From: Lucinisca nassula
Lineage: Eukaryota > Mollusca > Bivalvia > Lucinida > Lucinidae
DNA: 64,000 bases
Assembly: GCA_963580285.1 (NCBI GenBank)
Contig: OY757010.1
Coordinates: forward strand, 213,622,138 to 213,686,137
Direction of reading: 5' to 3'
This document shows positions 20,708 to 32,562 of this stretch, in pieces. The number at the start of each line of letters is the position of its first letter. The stretch's first letter is position 1. The notes below the pieces were generated by a model that saw only the letters and a program-made list of their open reading frames with translations, did no database searches and was not told the origin of the DNA. The position numbers and the translations under genes were made by a program.

Positions 20708-20965
20708 CATCACGAAAACACATCTATATAATTCTGACCCCCTCGAACCCCACTTTTATATAGTAAAACCAGAATTTATTTGGCTAAACCTTATTTTTCT
20801 TCTTTCTATCTAGCATATAGATTGCCTCGATGAGGCGGTACTAAGGAGTACTCAAAATCTATATTTGAGCATAAATAAGAAAAATATCACAAATTTTCAT
20901 TTTAAACTTTTCGTTTTTTCGACGGTAAAGTTTACAATGCATTTTATAGGCTTATTTTCTTAATG
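20708..20965 (-). mobile_element. A-family MITE, shortened left core arm
   Basis: Ends CATCACGAAAACACATC and AGGCTTATTTTCTTAATG. The remnant core is ATAGATTGCCTCGATGAGGC. Confidence 0.85.
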
Positions 20966-21555
20966 GCTGTCAGTGACCCACATGGCGTCAGAAAGTACGT
21001 GGCATCTTGAAATCAGCTGAGCGATTCAGGGCCATCTTGGCACTCTTGTGTTTGCAATATGTACTTTTGTTTCCAACATTTTATGGTTAAATTTTGCATT
21101 GCCTCATCTCTGGACACAAGTTGTCTGTCTTCAGATTTAGGAGTGTTAAAAGGTTTTTCGTTTCTTTTTTCTCTCCGACGGTTTCTCTGTGTGGATCTAT
21201 AATCAAATTTAGGGCAAGAATTTATTAATGATTCATATTCAAACCGGAGTAAATAACATTAGACCAGACAATATCATGTAAACTAGGGGAATCGTAGAAA
21301 GTTCAACATCTCTTTCACATACGGCTTGAAATATACAGCCGAACTTCAATGGCTCCATCACCTTTGGGACTATGGTGTAATATTAAAAATAGCCATCAGA
21401 AGAGATGGCAAATCCCCCGACCAAAAGCCAATATGGCCTTTAGACGATTGCTTACAATTTAAAGTGGACCAGAATTAAAATACACCAGTAAGCCCGCAGT
21501 ATATTTTGTATAGGTAATGTTTATTGAGACCATCTTCACCTAATGATACTAAGGA
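20966..21555. other. no gene; degenerate P-like end
   Basis: At 21,340-21,372 the sequence CCGAACTTCAATGGCTCC resembles the P MITE end (CGAACTTCAATGGCTCG), without a partner end. No coding signal. Confidence 0.5.
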
Positions 21556-21559
21556 TTAC

Positions 21560-22735
21560 TTGTCAACATGATGAAGATCCAAGATTTCCAATGCACAAAT
21601 TACAGGTATACTGAGTTGTGGTTCTTGCACATGAAATGCCTTTTCAACTTTGTATGTACATGTACAATTGTGGCAAGTACCAGCAATATATCTCAAAGGT
21701 ATTGGAGTTATGGCCATCAAAAGATTATATTTTCAGGGTAGATAACTAAAAAACCGGGGCACTCAGAAGTGTGGTTCTTGCGCATGATACCATTTATATG
21801 TCTCAAAGGGTTTTGGAGTAATGGTGATCAAAAGGTGGTCATGTTGTTATATTGGAAGAGGAGATAACTCAAATACAGCACCAATAGTTGTGGTTCGTGC
21901 GCATGGCATGTCTTCTGTACCTTGTATACAAATGTGCCTAGTTCCTTCAATACATGTCAAAAGGGTATTGGAGTTATCGCCATCACAAGATTATATTATC
22001 AGGAAAGGTCACACAAAAACCAGAGCACACAGAATTGTAATGCTTGCGCATGACACACCTGCCTGACCTCATGTAAATCTGTACCAAGTACCATCAATAT
22101 GTCTCAAAGAGTATTGGAGATATTGTGATCATAGGGGGGTCATACTGGTATATTGGAAGGGGAGATAACTCGAATACTATAATACCCAGAGTTTTTGTTC
22201 GTAGGCATGACATGCCGTCTCAAAATTGTATACGATTGTGCCGAGTACCATCAGTATATCTCAAAGGGTATTGGAGTTATGGCTATCACAAGGTTATATT
22301 GTCAGGGGAAATAATTCAAAACCCAGGACACCAAGAGTCGTGGTTTTTGCACAGATATGCCTGCTTATCCCTATGTACAACTCTACCAAGTACCATCAAT
22401 ATATCTTAAAGTGTATTGGAGATATGGACATCAAAAGGTAGTGATTTTATTTTATTGAAAGGGGAGACAACTCAAAAACCATGGCACCCAGGTTGTGATT
22501 CTTGCGCATGACACGCCGTCTAAGCCTTGTGAACAACTGTGCCAGGAACCACCAATATATCTCAAAGAGTTTTGGAGTTATGGCTATCACAAGGTAGGCA
22601 CTACATATTATTGGAAGGGGAGATAACTAAAAAAACATGTTATCTTGCCAAGAAACATCAATGAATCTCAAAGGGTATTGGCGTTATGGCCGTCACACGG
22701 TTGCGTCTACGGACGGACGGACGGACGGAGTGACG
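21560..22735 (+). repeat. ~150-bp satellite array ending in ACGG repeats
   Basis: About eight diverged units, each with CTCAAAGGGTATTGGAGTTA, ATGGCCATCAAAAGG, TATTGGAAGGGGAGATAACT and a CTTGCGCATGACA-type block. It ends in GGACGGACGGACGGACGG and GTCTGATCGCCG. Open frames inside change with each unit. Confidence 0.85.
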
Positions 22736-23270
<535 letters not shown>

Positions 23271-23274
23271 TAGA

Positions 23275-23542
23275 CATTACGCAAACACGCCTATACAAAT
23301 ACATTGCCAAAAATCAAAATTTTAAGATGAAAAATTGTGATATTTTTCTTATTTCTGCTCAAAAGTATAGATTGTGGGCACTCGTTAGAGCCGCCTCATC
23401 GAGGCGGTTCTAACGAGTACCCACAATCTATATTTTAGAGCAGAAATAAGAAAAAAATAAGGTAGACCCCCGGAAACCCCAGTTTTACTATATAAAAGTG
23501 GGGCTCAAGGGGATAAAATTTTATAGGCGTGTTTTCGTGATG
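23275..23542 (+). mobile_element. A-family MITE, complete
   Basis: Ends CATTACGCAAACACGCC and GGCGTGTTTTCGTGATG, with A on both flanks. Near-perfect core with one change (GTTAGAGCCGCCTCATCGAG). A good family representative. Confidence 0.95.
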
Positions 23543-23558
23543 ACTAGCAATTTTAGGT

Positions 23559-23740
23559 AAAACATTACGATATTTTTCTTATTTCTAGTCCAAACATAGA
23601 TCGTGGGCGCTTGCAAGAATCACCTCATTTGGGGTGGTTCTAACAAGCGTTCAAAATAATAAGTAAACTGTTGTATACCCCAAAAGACCTAGTTTTTTTC
23701 TATAAACAGTGGGTTTTCGAGGGATGTTCATTATCTGATG
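23559..23740 (+). mobile_element. B-family fragment
   Basis: Core drifted to GAATCACCTCATTTGGGG with paired right arm GGTTCTAACAAGCG. The ACC / GTGGG box remains, ending at GTTCATTATCTGATG. Confidence 0.7.
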
Positions 23741-24097
23741 ATTAAATGGCAAGTCACACCTACATGTAACTTGAAGACGAAATCCCCGAAGACACAAGCA
23801 CAAGGCAATGATGTTAGTATATTTGTTATTGTTTTTACGTATTTCAAATTATTTCTTATGGACACTTTTATCGTCTAACCCTGAAAATTAATCTCAAAAC
23901 CACTAGAGGCATGGTTCCGTGGAAACATTGAAATGATATTTACAGACAATATCTACAACATGCACATAAAGCGCAAAAAAAACAAATAGCAGACGACAAT
24001 TTGAAATAATTAATGTTTTTCAAAGAGAGAGCCAAGTTTGGCATGTCATTTGAATCGTCTGCCATTCAGCCGATTAACAAGCAATGAAAAACCCGAT
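23741..24097. other. no gene recognised
   Basis: No recognised feature. Confidence 0.4.
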
Positions 24098-24377
24098 CCT
24101 TACGCAAACAAGCCTATACAAATACATTACCACCTTTATCGCCGAAAATATGAAAATTTTATGATGAAAAATTGTGATATTTGTCTTATTTCTGCTCAAA
24201 ATATAGATTGTGGGCACTCGTTAGAACCGCCTCATCGAGGCGGTTCAAACGAGTACCCACAATCTATATTTTAGAGCAGAAATAAGAACAATAAGGTATA
24301 CCCCCGGAAACCCCAGTTTTACTATATCAAAAGCGGGTTCAAGGGAGTCAAAATTATATAGGCGTGTTTTCTTGATG
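24098..24377 (+). mobile_element. A-family MITE, complete
   Basis: Ends CCTTACGCAAACAAGCC and GGCGTGTTTTCTTGATG. Core GTTAGAACCGCCTCATCGAG with one mismatch in the right arm (GGTTCAAACG). Confidence 0.95.
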
Positions 24378-24654
24378 ATATCTATCATGATTGGTTTACG
24401 ACATATTATAATGAATTTGAAGGGAATCAAAATTTTGCATTACCACAGAACAGAAACTTGATCACGGAAATAAACAATGTTCCAAACTGTAGCGGCCATT
24501 ATTAAATGTCACCGCCATATTGAAATGTAAAGTTTACAAGCCATATTATGCATGAATGGAACCCACATTTTTAGCTCACCTGTCACGTAGTGACAAGGTG
24601 AGCTTTTGTGATCACTTTTCGTCCGTCGTCTGTGCGTCCGTGCGTAAACAATTT

Positions 24655-25530
24655 CTTGTCCGCACGATAGCATCTTCATTTATGATTTGATTTTAACCAG
24701 ACTTGCATACAACTTGTACCACCATGAGATCTTGGTTCCTTTCTTGAACCAGCCATATCCCATCATGTGTTACGGAGTTACGGCCCCTGAAAGGGCAAAA
24801 ATTGCCTATTTTGGTCTTGTCCGCACGATAGCATCTTCATTTATGATTCGATTTTAACCAGACTTGCATACAACTTGTACCACCATGAGATCTTGGTTCC
24901 TTTCTTGAACCAGCCATATCCCATCATGTGTTACGGAGTTACGGCCCCTGAAAGGGCAAAAATTGCCTATTTTGGTCTTGTCCGCACGATAGCATCTTCA
25001 TTTATGATTTGATTTTAACCAGACTTGCATACAACTTGTACCACCATGAGATCTTGGTTCCTTTCTTGAACCAGCCATATCCCATCATGTGTTACGGAGT
25101 TACGGCCCCTGAAAGGGCAAAAATTGCCTATTTTGGTCTTGTCCGCACGATAGCATCTTCATTTATGATTTGATTTTAACCAGACTTGCACACAACTTGT
25201 ACCACCATGAGATCTTGGTTCCTTTCTTGAACCAGCCATATCCCATCATGTGTTACGGAGTTACGGCCCCTGAAAGGGCAAAAATTGCCTATTTTGGTCT
25301 TGTCCGCACGATAGCATCTTCAATTATGATTTGATTTTAACCAGACTTGCACACAATTTGTACCACCATGATATCTGGGATCCTTTCTTGAACCAGCCAT
25401 ATCCCATCATGCGTTACAGAGTTACGGCCCCTGAAAGGGCAAAAATTGCCTATTTTGGTCTTGTCTGCATGATAGATGTTTCATTTATGATTTGATTTTA
25501 ACTAAACTTGCACACAATTTGTACCATCAC
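24655..25530 (+). repeat. 161-bp satellite array
   Basis: Unit starts (CTTGTCCGCACGATAGC) fall at 24,655, 24,816, 24,977, 25,138, 25,299 and 25,460, an exact 161-bp period. The first four copies are nearly identical and the last two more diverged. Confidence 0.97.
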
Positions 25531-26745
25531 AAAATCTCGGTCAAGTTCGAATATGGGTCATGTCGGGTCAAAAAGTAGGTCAGTAGGTCAAATCAGAAAA
25601 AAAACCTTGTGAAGTCACGAGAGGCCACAGTTTTGGTCCGATCATCATTAATCTTGCCCAGAATGATCATCTTGACAATATCTCAGTCAAGTTCGAATAT
25701 GGGTGTTGTCGGGTCAAAAAGTAGGTCAGTAGGTCAAATCATAGAAAAACCTTCTGAACACACTAGAGGCCACAATTTATGTGCAGTCATCATCAAACTT
25801 GCTCAGAATGATCATCTTGATAATATCTTGGTCACATTCGATTAAGAGTCATGCCGGGTCAAAAAGTAGGTCAGTAGGTCAAATCATAGAAAAACCTTGT
25901 GTATACACTAGAGGCCGCAGTTTTGGTCCAATCATTATCAAACCTGCCCAGAATGATCATCTTGACAATATCTCGGTCATGTTTGAATACGGGTCATGTC
26001 GGGTCAAAAAGTAGGTCAGTAGGTCAAATCATAGAAAAACCTTGTGAACACACCAGAGGCCACAGTTTTGGTCCGATTGTTATCAGACTTGCCCAGAATG
26101 ATCATTTTGACAATATCTCGGTCGAGTTCGAATATGGGTTATGTCGGGTCACAAAGTAGGTCAGTAGGTCAAATCAGAGAAAAACCTTGTGAATACACTA
26201 GAGGCCACAGTTTTGGTTTGATCATCATGAATCTTGCTCAGAATGATTATCTTGACAGTTTCTCAGTCAAGTTCGAATATGGGTCATGTAGGGTCAAAAA
26301 GTAGGTCAGTAGGTCAAATCAGCGAAAAACCTTGTGAACACACTAGAGGCCACAGTTTTGGTCTGATCATCATCAAACTTGCTCAGAATGCTAGTCTTGA
26401 CAATATCTCAGTCAAATTCGAATATGGGTCATGTCGGGTCAAAAAGTAGGTCAGTAGGTCAAATCATAGAAAAACCTTCGGAATACACTAGAGGCCACAG
26501 TTTAGGTCCGATCATCATCAAACTTGCCCAGAATGATCATATTGACAGTATCCGGGTCAAGTTTGAATACGGGTCATGTCGGGTCCAAAAGTAGGTCCAT
26601 AGGTCAAATCATAGAAAAAGCTTGTGAACACACTAGAGGCCACAGTTTTGGTCCAATCATCATCAAACTTTCCCAGATTGATCATCTTGACAATATCTCA
26701 GTCAAGTTGAAATATGGGTCATGTTGGGTCAAAAAGTAGGTCACG
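25530..26745 (+). repeat. 145-bp satellite array
   Basis: The block GGGTCAAAAAGTAGGTCAG begins at 25,565, 25,711 and then every 145 bp to 26,726 (nine copies). Since 145 is not a multiple of three, each unit shifts frame. The overlapping 71-86 residue open frames are artefacts. Confidence 0.97.
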
Positions 26746-28110
26746 GTTTTATATAGGCTTATATAGGGAAAACCTTTTGAAATGTTCTTGACTGAAACCA
26801 GAAGGCCCAAGTCTTTGATATTTGGTATGAAGCTTCATCTAGTGGACCTCTACCAAGATTGTTCATATTATTGCCCTGAGGCCAAAAATGGCCCAACCCC
26901 GGGGCCCACTGATTTTACATAGGCTTATATAGGGAAAACCTTTAAAAATCTTCTACTCTGAAACCAGAAGGCCCAGGTCTTTGATATTTGGTATGAAGCT
27001 TTATCTAGTGGACCTCTGCCAAGATTATTCAAATTATAGCCCTGGGGCCAAAAATGCCCCCACGCCGGGGCCCACTGGTTTTACATAGGCTTATATAGGG
27101 AAATCCTTTGAAAATCTTCTCGTCTGAAACAAGGAGGCCCAGGTCTTTGATATTTGGTATGAAGCTTCATCTAGTGGACTGCTACGATGATTTTTTATTA
27201 TATATTATAGCCCTGGGGCCAAAAATGACCCCACACAGGGGCCCGCTGGTTTTACATAGGCTTATATATGGAAAACCTTTAAATCTTCTTATCTGAAACC
27301 AGAAGACCCAGGTCTTTGATATTTGGTATGAAGCTTCATCTAGAGGACCTCTACCAAGGTTGTTCAAATTATAGCCCGGGGGCCAAAAATGCCCCGCGCC
27401 GGTTTGCACTGGTTTTATGCAGGCTTATAGTTTGGGAAAACCTTTAAAAACCTTCTTGTCTGAAACCAGAAGGCCCAGGTCTTTGATATTTAGTATGAAG
27501 CTTCATCTAGTTGATCTCTACCAAGATTGTTCAAATTATAGCCCTGGGGCTAAAAATGCCCCCCGCACCGGGGCCCACTGGTTTCATATTGGCTTACATA
27601 GGGAAATCCTTTGATAATCTTCTTGTCTGACACCAGAAGGCCCACGCCTTTGATATTTGGTATGAAGCTTCATCTATAGAACCGCTATGAAGATTGTTCA
27701 AATTATAGATGTGGGGCCAAATATGGCCTCACACGGGGGCCCACTGGTTTTAGATAGACTTATATAGGGATCGAAAACCTTTAAAAATCTTCTTGTCTGA
27801 AACCAGAAGGCCCAGGTCTTTGATATTTGATATGAAGCTTCATCTAGTTGACCCCTACAAAGATTGTTCAAATTATAGCCCCAGGGCCAAAATGCCCCCG
27901 TGCCGGGGCCCACTGGTTTTATGCAGGCTTATGATAGGGAAATCTTTAAAAATCTTCTTGTCTGAAACCAGAAGGCACAGGTCTTTGATATTTAGTATGA
28001 AGCTTTATCTAGTTGACCTCTATCAAGATTGTTCAAATTATAGCCCTGGGACCAAAAATGGCCCTCTCGCTTTACATAGACATATTAGGGAAAAACCTTT
28101 AAAGTCTTGT
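26745..28110 (+). repeat. ~167-bp satellite array
   Basis: The block TCTTTGATATTTGGTATGAA recurs at 165-170 bp spacing, eight copies from 26,812 to 27,982, each with GCCCTGGGGCCAAAAATG. The same satellite occurs at 50,220-51,690. Confidence 0.95.
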
Positions 28111-28189
28111 CTCAAATAGGTCACTGGGGCACGTGCAAAACTCTTAGCTCATAGCTCAGGTGAGCGATATAGGACCATCATGGTCCTCT

Positions 28190-28480
28190 TGTGTATGTTA
28201 GCGATAAAACAGAACAACTAAGCTGTAACTAAATTTTCTGTCAATTATGAAATAAAGGAATCTCTATAGTATGAAAAATAAAAAAAGTCGGGCAGCCATT
28301 TTGAAATTCGGAGGCCATCTTGAAAATCGCCGAATTATAAGTGGCCTTAGATCCCTATTGGCTTAGGACCCTGTCATGAACACATGGTGAACATTTCATG
28401 CTTGTATCATCAACTCAAATATTTCCTCAGTATTTTGGACTAGCAGCTTCACTAAATATGCAACTATTTCAGTGTATTAC
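28190..28480. other. no gene recognised
   Basis: No recognised feature. Words CAGCCATTTTGAAATTCGG and GCCATCTTGAAAATCG are low-complexity. Confidence 0.4.
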
Positions 28481-28498
28481 GCATTTGCTCAAACTTTT

Positions 28499-28779
28499 AT
28501 TTTATTACAAAAACACTCTCTTAACCCCCACTTCTATAAAGTAAAACTGGGATTTACAGGGGTAGGCCTATACATTGTTCTTCATATATCTGCTCAAAAG
28601 CATAGATTATTGGTACTCGTTAGAACCGCATCAGCGATGCGGTTCTATCGAGTTCGTATACTCTTTCGATTTGAGCAGAAAAAAAGGAAAAATATAAGAT
28701 TTTTTATCTGAAAATGTTTATAGTTTGGTGGTAAAATTGTCCATTTACAATGTATATGAATAAGCGTGTTTTCGTAATG
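28499..28779 (-). mobile_element. A-family MITE, core with paired change
   Basis: Left CACTCTCTTAACCCCCAC, with the terminal repeat eroded. Right AAGCGTGTTTTCGTAATG. The loop-proximal stem is GAACCGCATCAGCGATGCGG, where C-to-A on one arm is matched by G-to-T on the other. Confidence 0.85.
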
Positions 28780-29023
28780 TAAAAGTAAGTTGCAATACAT
28801 ATCGGGAACAGGAATAAGAAAATGTTGGCTGTCTTGCGAAAATGGCGGTTATATGTTTGACCTATGATTTTAAATACGTGAGCTATTTTTATTATAGAAA
28901 TGAAATATGAATGTATATGGCATATGATGCCATTAATAGATGTACAGAAATCGTTTGCCATATCCTGATGCATATCCGTATTGTATTAGTCTGTGATCAG
29001 CTGTATTTCTAAGTATGCACTGT

Positions 29024-29588
29024 TATTAGGAAAACACGCCTATACAAATACATTGTTACCTTTATCGCCGACTTGGAGAGAAAGATTGGGCTGTACGAAG
29101 CTTCCACACAGAGCTGATACCGACAGCATGTGAGTACTGGTAATCCACTTAGAACATGTAAGCCTGCCTAGGAAATTTGCTGCCAATTGGCCCGTCCATG
29201 CTTGTAAACCTGCTTTCATTTGGCGGCAGGGATTGAGATGTCAATTCATCTCAATGTCGGGTAAAAGTCCCACAAAATTGGAAGCAATGTATCCAAAATG
29301 ACCTAAATAGTGTTGACGTGGACGTTAAACCTCAAATCAAACAAACAAACAAAAACCTTTATCGCCGAAAAATTGAAAATTTTAAGATGAAAAATTGTGG
29401 TATTTTTCTTATTTATGCTCTAAAATATAGATCGTGAGTACTCGTTAGAACCGCCTCAATCGAGTACCCACGACCTATATTTTGGAGCAGAAATAAGTAA
29501 AATAAGGTTTACCCCTAAAACCCCAGTTTTACTATACAAAAGTGGGGTTGAAGGGGGTCAAAAATGATATAGGTGTGTTTTCGTGATG
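29024..29588 (+). mobile_element. A-family MITE split by an S retroposon
   Basis: Left GGAAAACACGCCTATAC, right AGGTGTGTTTTCGTGATG. The S insertion sits in the TTTATCGCCGA box. The core lost part of its right arm (GAACCGCCTCAATCGAGTAC). Confidence 0.92.
29072..29354 (+). mobile_element. S retroposon with 14-bp target-site duplication
   Basis: Flanked by ACCTTTATCGCCGA at 29,058-29,071 and 29,355-29,368. It starts CTTGGAGAGAAAGATTGG, is 5'-shortened relative to 15,683, and ends GACGTTAAACCTCAAATC plus CAAA units. Variable-length A-rich duplication, 5' truncation and a simple 3' tail show target-primed reverse transcription. No tRNA-like head is visible, so it may be a SINE with an unfamiliar head or a LINE 3' end. 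Confidence 0.9.
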
Positions 29589-30222
29589 TGCACCCAGTTA
29601 TGGAGTTCCATGGGTACTGGCAGTTCTAAAGTACATGCATGTCTCCCATAGAATTAATGCCGAATTCCAAAAGCTAACACATTCGTGTAAAGAATATCTT
29701 TGCAAATGCCACTTTACATGGAGATATAGGGGTTACCAAGGATTTAAATGGGGGTTTAAATATACGATGGTGGGCTGCAACTCGGGTAGCTGTAACTTAA
29801 ATTTTTAGGAGATGTGGATTCCAAAATTTATCCCCTTTGCGATCAACTGTCGATTCTCTTCTGCTTGTAAGTATGTTGTTGTTGCGAACCCAACCAAACC
29901 TTTTTATACATAATAACGGGTCGATTGTTTGTCAATCAACACAAAGTTACTAAGCACAGTAGCTTTATTATGTTGATGTCCAGGTAAACGGTCATTGTCA
30001 AACAGTGTAGACCCAGATCAAGAACGCGGCGTCTGATCAGGGTCTTCACTGCTTGCTTTAAGCAATGTTATTTAAGGGTAATACGAAACGGTATAGGTCC
30101 CAGTTCAGGCCTACAATCAGAGATAACCGACCCTTCAGTGCTGTCAGTGCTTTGATTTAATCTGTGATGACTTTCTGCCGGGTTAAAATTCCGCAATTCT
30201 GAAGTTTTAAAATATGCAAATA
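29589..30222. other. no gene; H2 hairpin
   Basis: At 29,996-30,062 an H2-type hairpin pairs GTGTAGACCCAGATCAAGAA... with GGCGTCTGATCAGGGTCTTC. Otherwise nothing recognised. Confidence 0.5.
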
Positions 30223-30428
30223 CAGTAAAATTCGGCTATTAAGACCACCTAAAATTATGATAAATTATGCTACTAAAAGCATATTTAGAAGGTTCCAGGT
30301 ACATTTTTTTTGTGTTTTCTACCTCCAGTGTGCTCACGAGTGTGACCATCTTTGGGACTGTTCAAAAGTGGTCTTCAAGACCACTTTTGAACAGTACCAA
30401 AGGTGGTCTTAATATATGAATTTTACTG
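30223..30428. mobile_element. Q-family MITE, TA-flanked, copy 2
   Basis: Begins CAGTAAAATTCGGCTATTAA after TA and ends TGAATTTTACTG before TA. Inner palindrome TTCAAAAGTGGTCTTC / GAAGACCACTTTTGAA is perfect. Confidence 0.9.
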
Positions 30429-30596
30429 TAATATATTGTTGTTTCTTCCGCCCATAAATGTCCTTTCATAGTTATTGCAGATTTTCTGACTACAACGATC
30501 CTACCCAATAAGGGATGCCAGGCCAACAGCGGGTCCCATACCGCTGCGATGCGGCAACGTCGCATCGATGTCGGTGCTTTCGAATGCCGTCATGTC

Positions 30597-30872
30597 CATC
30601 ACGATACCAATGTAAGAAGTCCGTGTAATGAACTCTCCTTTAAACCCCTCTTTATACAGAGAAAACTGTGGTTTACGGGGGTTTAAGTTTTTTTTCTATT
30701 TCTGTACCTGGACATAATTTGTTGGTTCTCGTTCGAACCGCCTTAATTCTAACGAGCACCTACAACTTATGTTTGGAGCGAAGATAAGACAAAAACCACA
30801 AATTTTCATCAGAAATGTTACGATTTAGGAAAAAAGGAACAGTTCACTATGACACACGGATATGTTATCACT
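30597..30872 (-). mobile_element. B-family MITE, eroded
   Basis: Starts CATCACGATACCAATGTAAG, with AAGTCCGTGTAATGAAC next. Ends ACACGGATATGTTATCAC. The core lost its centre (CGAACCGCCTTAATTCTAACG). Confidence 0.8.
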
Positions 30873-30926
30873 CTCTTCTCTGTTTTGGGGGCTAGGGATG
30901 GCGTTGTTCTTTGTTCTTGATTTTGA

Positions 30927-31166
30927 TTTGAAAACATGCTTTAAGTTATACAAATCCAATGTTAATTCTGTTGCCGAAAAAGAAAAAAAAAATAAGATAA
31001 AAAATTTGATATTTTTCTTATTTCTGCTTAAAATATAGATTACACCCACAATCTATATTTTAGAGCAGAAACAAGAAAAATAAGGTATACCCCGGTAAAT
31101 CCCGGTTTTACTATATAAAAGTGGGGTTCAAGGGGGTAAAAACTATATAGGCGTGTTTTCGTGATG
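30927..31166 (+). mobile_element. A-family MITE with collapsed core
   Basis: Right end GGCGTGTTTTCGTGATG. The palindrome is reduced to ATAGATTACACCCACAATC, meaning the hairpin tip was removed cleanly, as expected for hairpin deletion. Confidence 0.85.
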
Positions 31167-31765
31167 GTAAGAATTTTGATTGGGTTTTTAATTTCTATAT
31201 ACATGTAATTCTAATGTAAAACAAAAATGTTTAATACTGACTAAACCGAATCATAAACACTAACATTTTAGGAAGAGAAATGAACAATGTATAACCCTGT
31301 ATAAACGAAGTTTCAATTCAAACTATAGTAATGATCCTAAGTATTTGGGCAGACAGGCCAGGCTCAGATCAAATGATCAGCGTCTGTACTGTTTGCCATT
31401 CCATTTGCACGTTTTGGACTCCTTGCAGGATCGTGAAACCAATTTGTTAAAAATTTAGTAAAACTAAAGAAATTCCTTAAGATGTACGAATTTCAGGATG
31501 TTTACGGTAAGTGTTTAGAGATGTTAACTGTAAGACCTTGGTGTCTTTGCTGAGTGGGCGCCATCAATGAGACTGACAAATTGTGAAAAATAAATCTGGA
31601 CTATTACATTCAAATGCGATGGTTTTAAATGCTTATCGCATTAGTCGAAGGATGTCTCGTGAAAATTAAATTATCGATCTCATTTGGATTTTGTTTTATT
31701 TGTCCTGGATCCATGTACTTCGTGACTCCTGGTTCTTTTACAACAGAGAGATTTAACCCTCATCA
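31167..31765. other. no gene; H2 fragment
   Basis: At 31,366-31,402 there is an H2 remnant (CAGATCAAATGATCAGCGTC, TGTACTGTTTGCC). Nothing else recognised. Confidence 0.4.
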
Positions 31766-32044
31766 CATTACGATAACTCACCCGTGCGACATAGTGCATT
31801 TTTCACATCTCCAAAATGGCCATTTTTCTGATAAAAATCCGTGATATTTTTCCTATAAATACTGCAAACATAGGTTGTGGGTACTCATTAGAACCGCCTC
31901 ATTGAGGCGGTTCTAACGAGTACCCACAACCTATGTCTTGGAGCAAAAATAAGAAAAATAATGTATACCCACTTAAACCCCAGTTTTCTCTATATAAAGT
32001 GGGGTATAGCGGGGTCTTCATTTCACGGACTTGTTAACGTGATG
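31766..32044 (+). mobile_element. B-family MITE, complete
   Basis: Ends CATTACGATAACTCACCCGTG and CACGGACTTGTTAACGTGATG, with A on both flanks. Core palindrome nearly perfect. Confidence 0.95.
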
Positions 32045-32102
32045 ATGCTGAATATTTCAATATGTTACACTCCTCGCCGATTTTCAGACATTAATGTTAC
32101 AT

Positions 32103-32342
32103 GCTTATGAAAACATGCCTATTCAAATACATTATCAATTTTTTCGGCCAAAAATGGAAATTTAAAGATGAAAAATAGTGATATTTTTTCATATTTCTGC
32201 TCAAAACATAGATTCTGGTGACTCGACATCTATGTGTTTGAGCAGATATAAAAAAAATAATGTTTATCCTTGGAAACCCCAGTTTTACAATATAAAGGTG
32301 AGGTGTATGGGGTCAAAATTATATAGGCATGTTTTCATGATG
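32103..32342 (+). mobile_element. A-family MITE with collapsed core
   Basis: Left CTTATGAAAACATGCC, right GGCATGTTTTCATGATG, a paired change in both ends. The core is reduced to ATAGATTCTGGTGACTCG. Confidence 0.88.
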
Positions 32343-32378
32343 ATTTCAATTTTTACCACGGATGTAGCAAAGATAGCT

Positions 32379-32513
32379 TGTGGGTGCTCGTTAAAACCGC
32401 CTCACTGAGGAGCAAAAATAAGAAAAATAATGTATACCCCGTAAACATCAGTTTTCTCGATATAAAGTATGGTTTAGTGGGGTGTTCATTTCACGGACTT
32501 GTTCACGTGAATG
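32379..32513 (+). mobile_element. B-family half element
   Basis: Starts in the left core arm (GTGGGTGCTCGTTAAAACCG) and runs to CACGGACTTGTTCACGTGA. The left half is missing. Confidence 0.8.
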
Positions 32514-32538
32514 TAACGTCTACGAGACAGTAAATCGA

Positions 32539-32562
32539 AAAAAAAAAAAAAAAAAAAAAAAA
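32539..32562. repeat. poly-A run
   Basis: About 24 A followed by CACACACA. Confidence 0.9.

Larger units (their letters stand above)
24573..28185 (+). mobile_element. satellite-bearing composite element (Helentron/HINE-like)
   Basis: The left end AGCTCACCTGTCACG folds on itself with AAGGTGAGCT. The right part has AGCTCAGGTGAGCG followed by a short hairpin GGACCATCATGGTCC and TCTTGT. Between them lie three different tandem arrays in series. Subterminal inverted repeats with a 3' hairpin just outside the right one, and tandem arrays in the middle, fit the layout of non-autonomous Helentron-type elements. That placement is an inference, since no Rep/helicase gene is present. A truncated relative is at 49,985-51,690. 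Confidence 0.6.

Noticed and set aside
25609..26739. Series of overlapping 71-86 residue proteins in tandem
   Set aside because: They follow the 145-bp satellite unit, each in the next frame. There is no gene structure.
24655..28110. CRISPR-like regular repeats
   Set aside because: Units are long satellites without spacers, in a eukaryotic genome.
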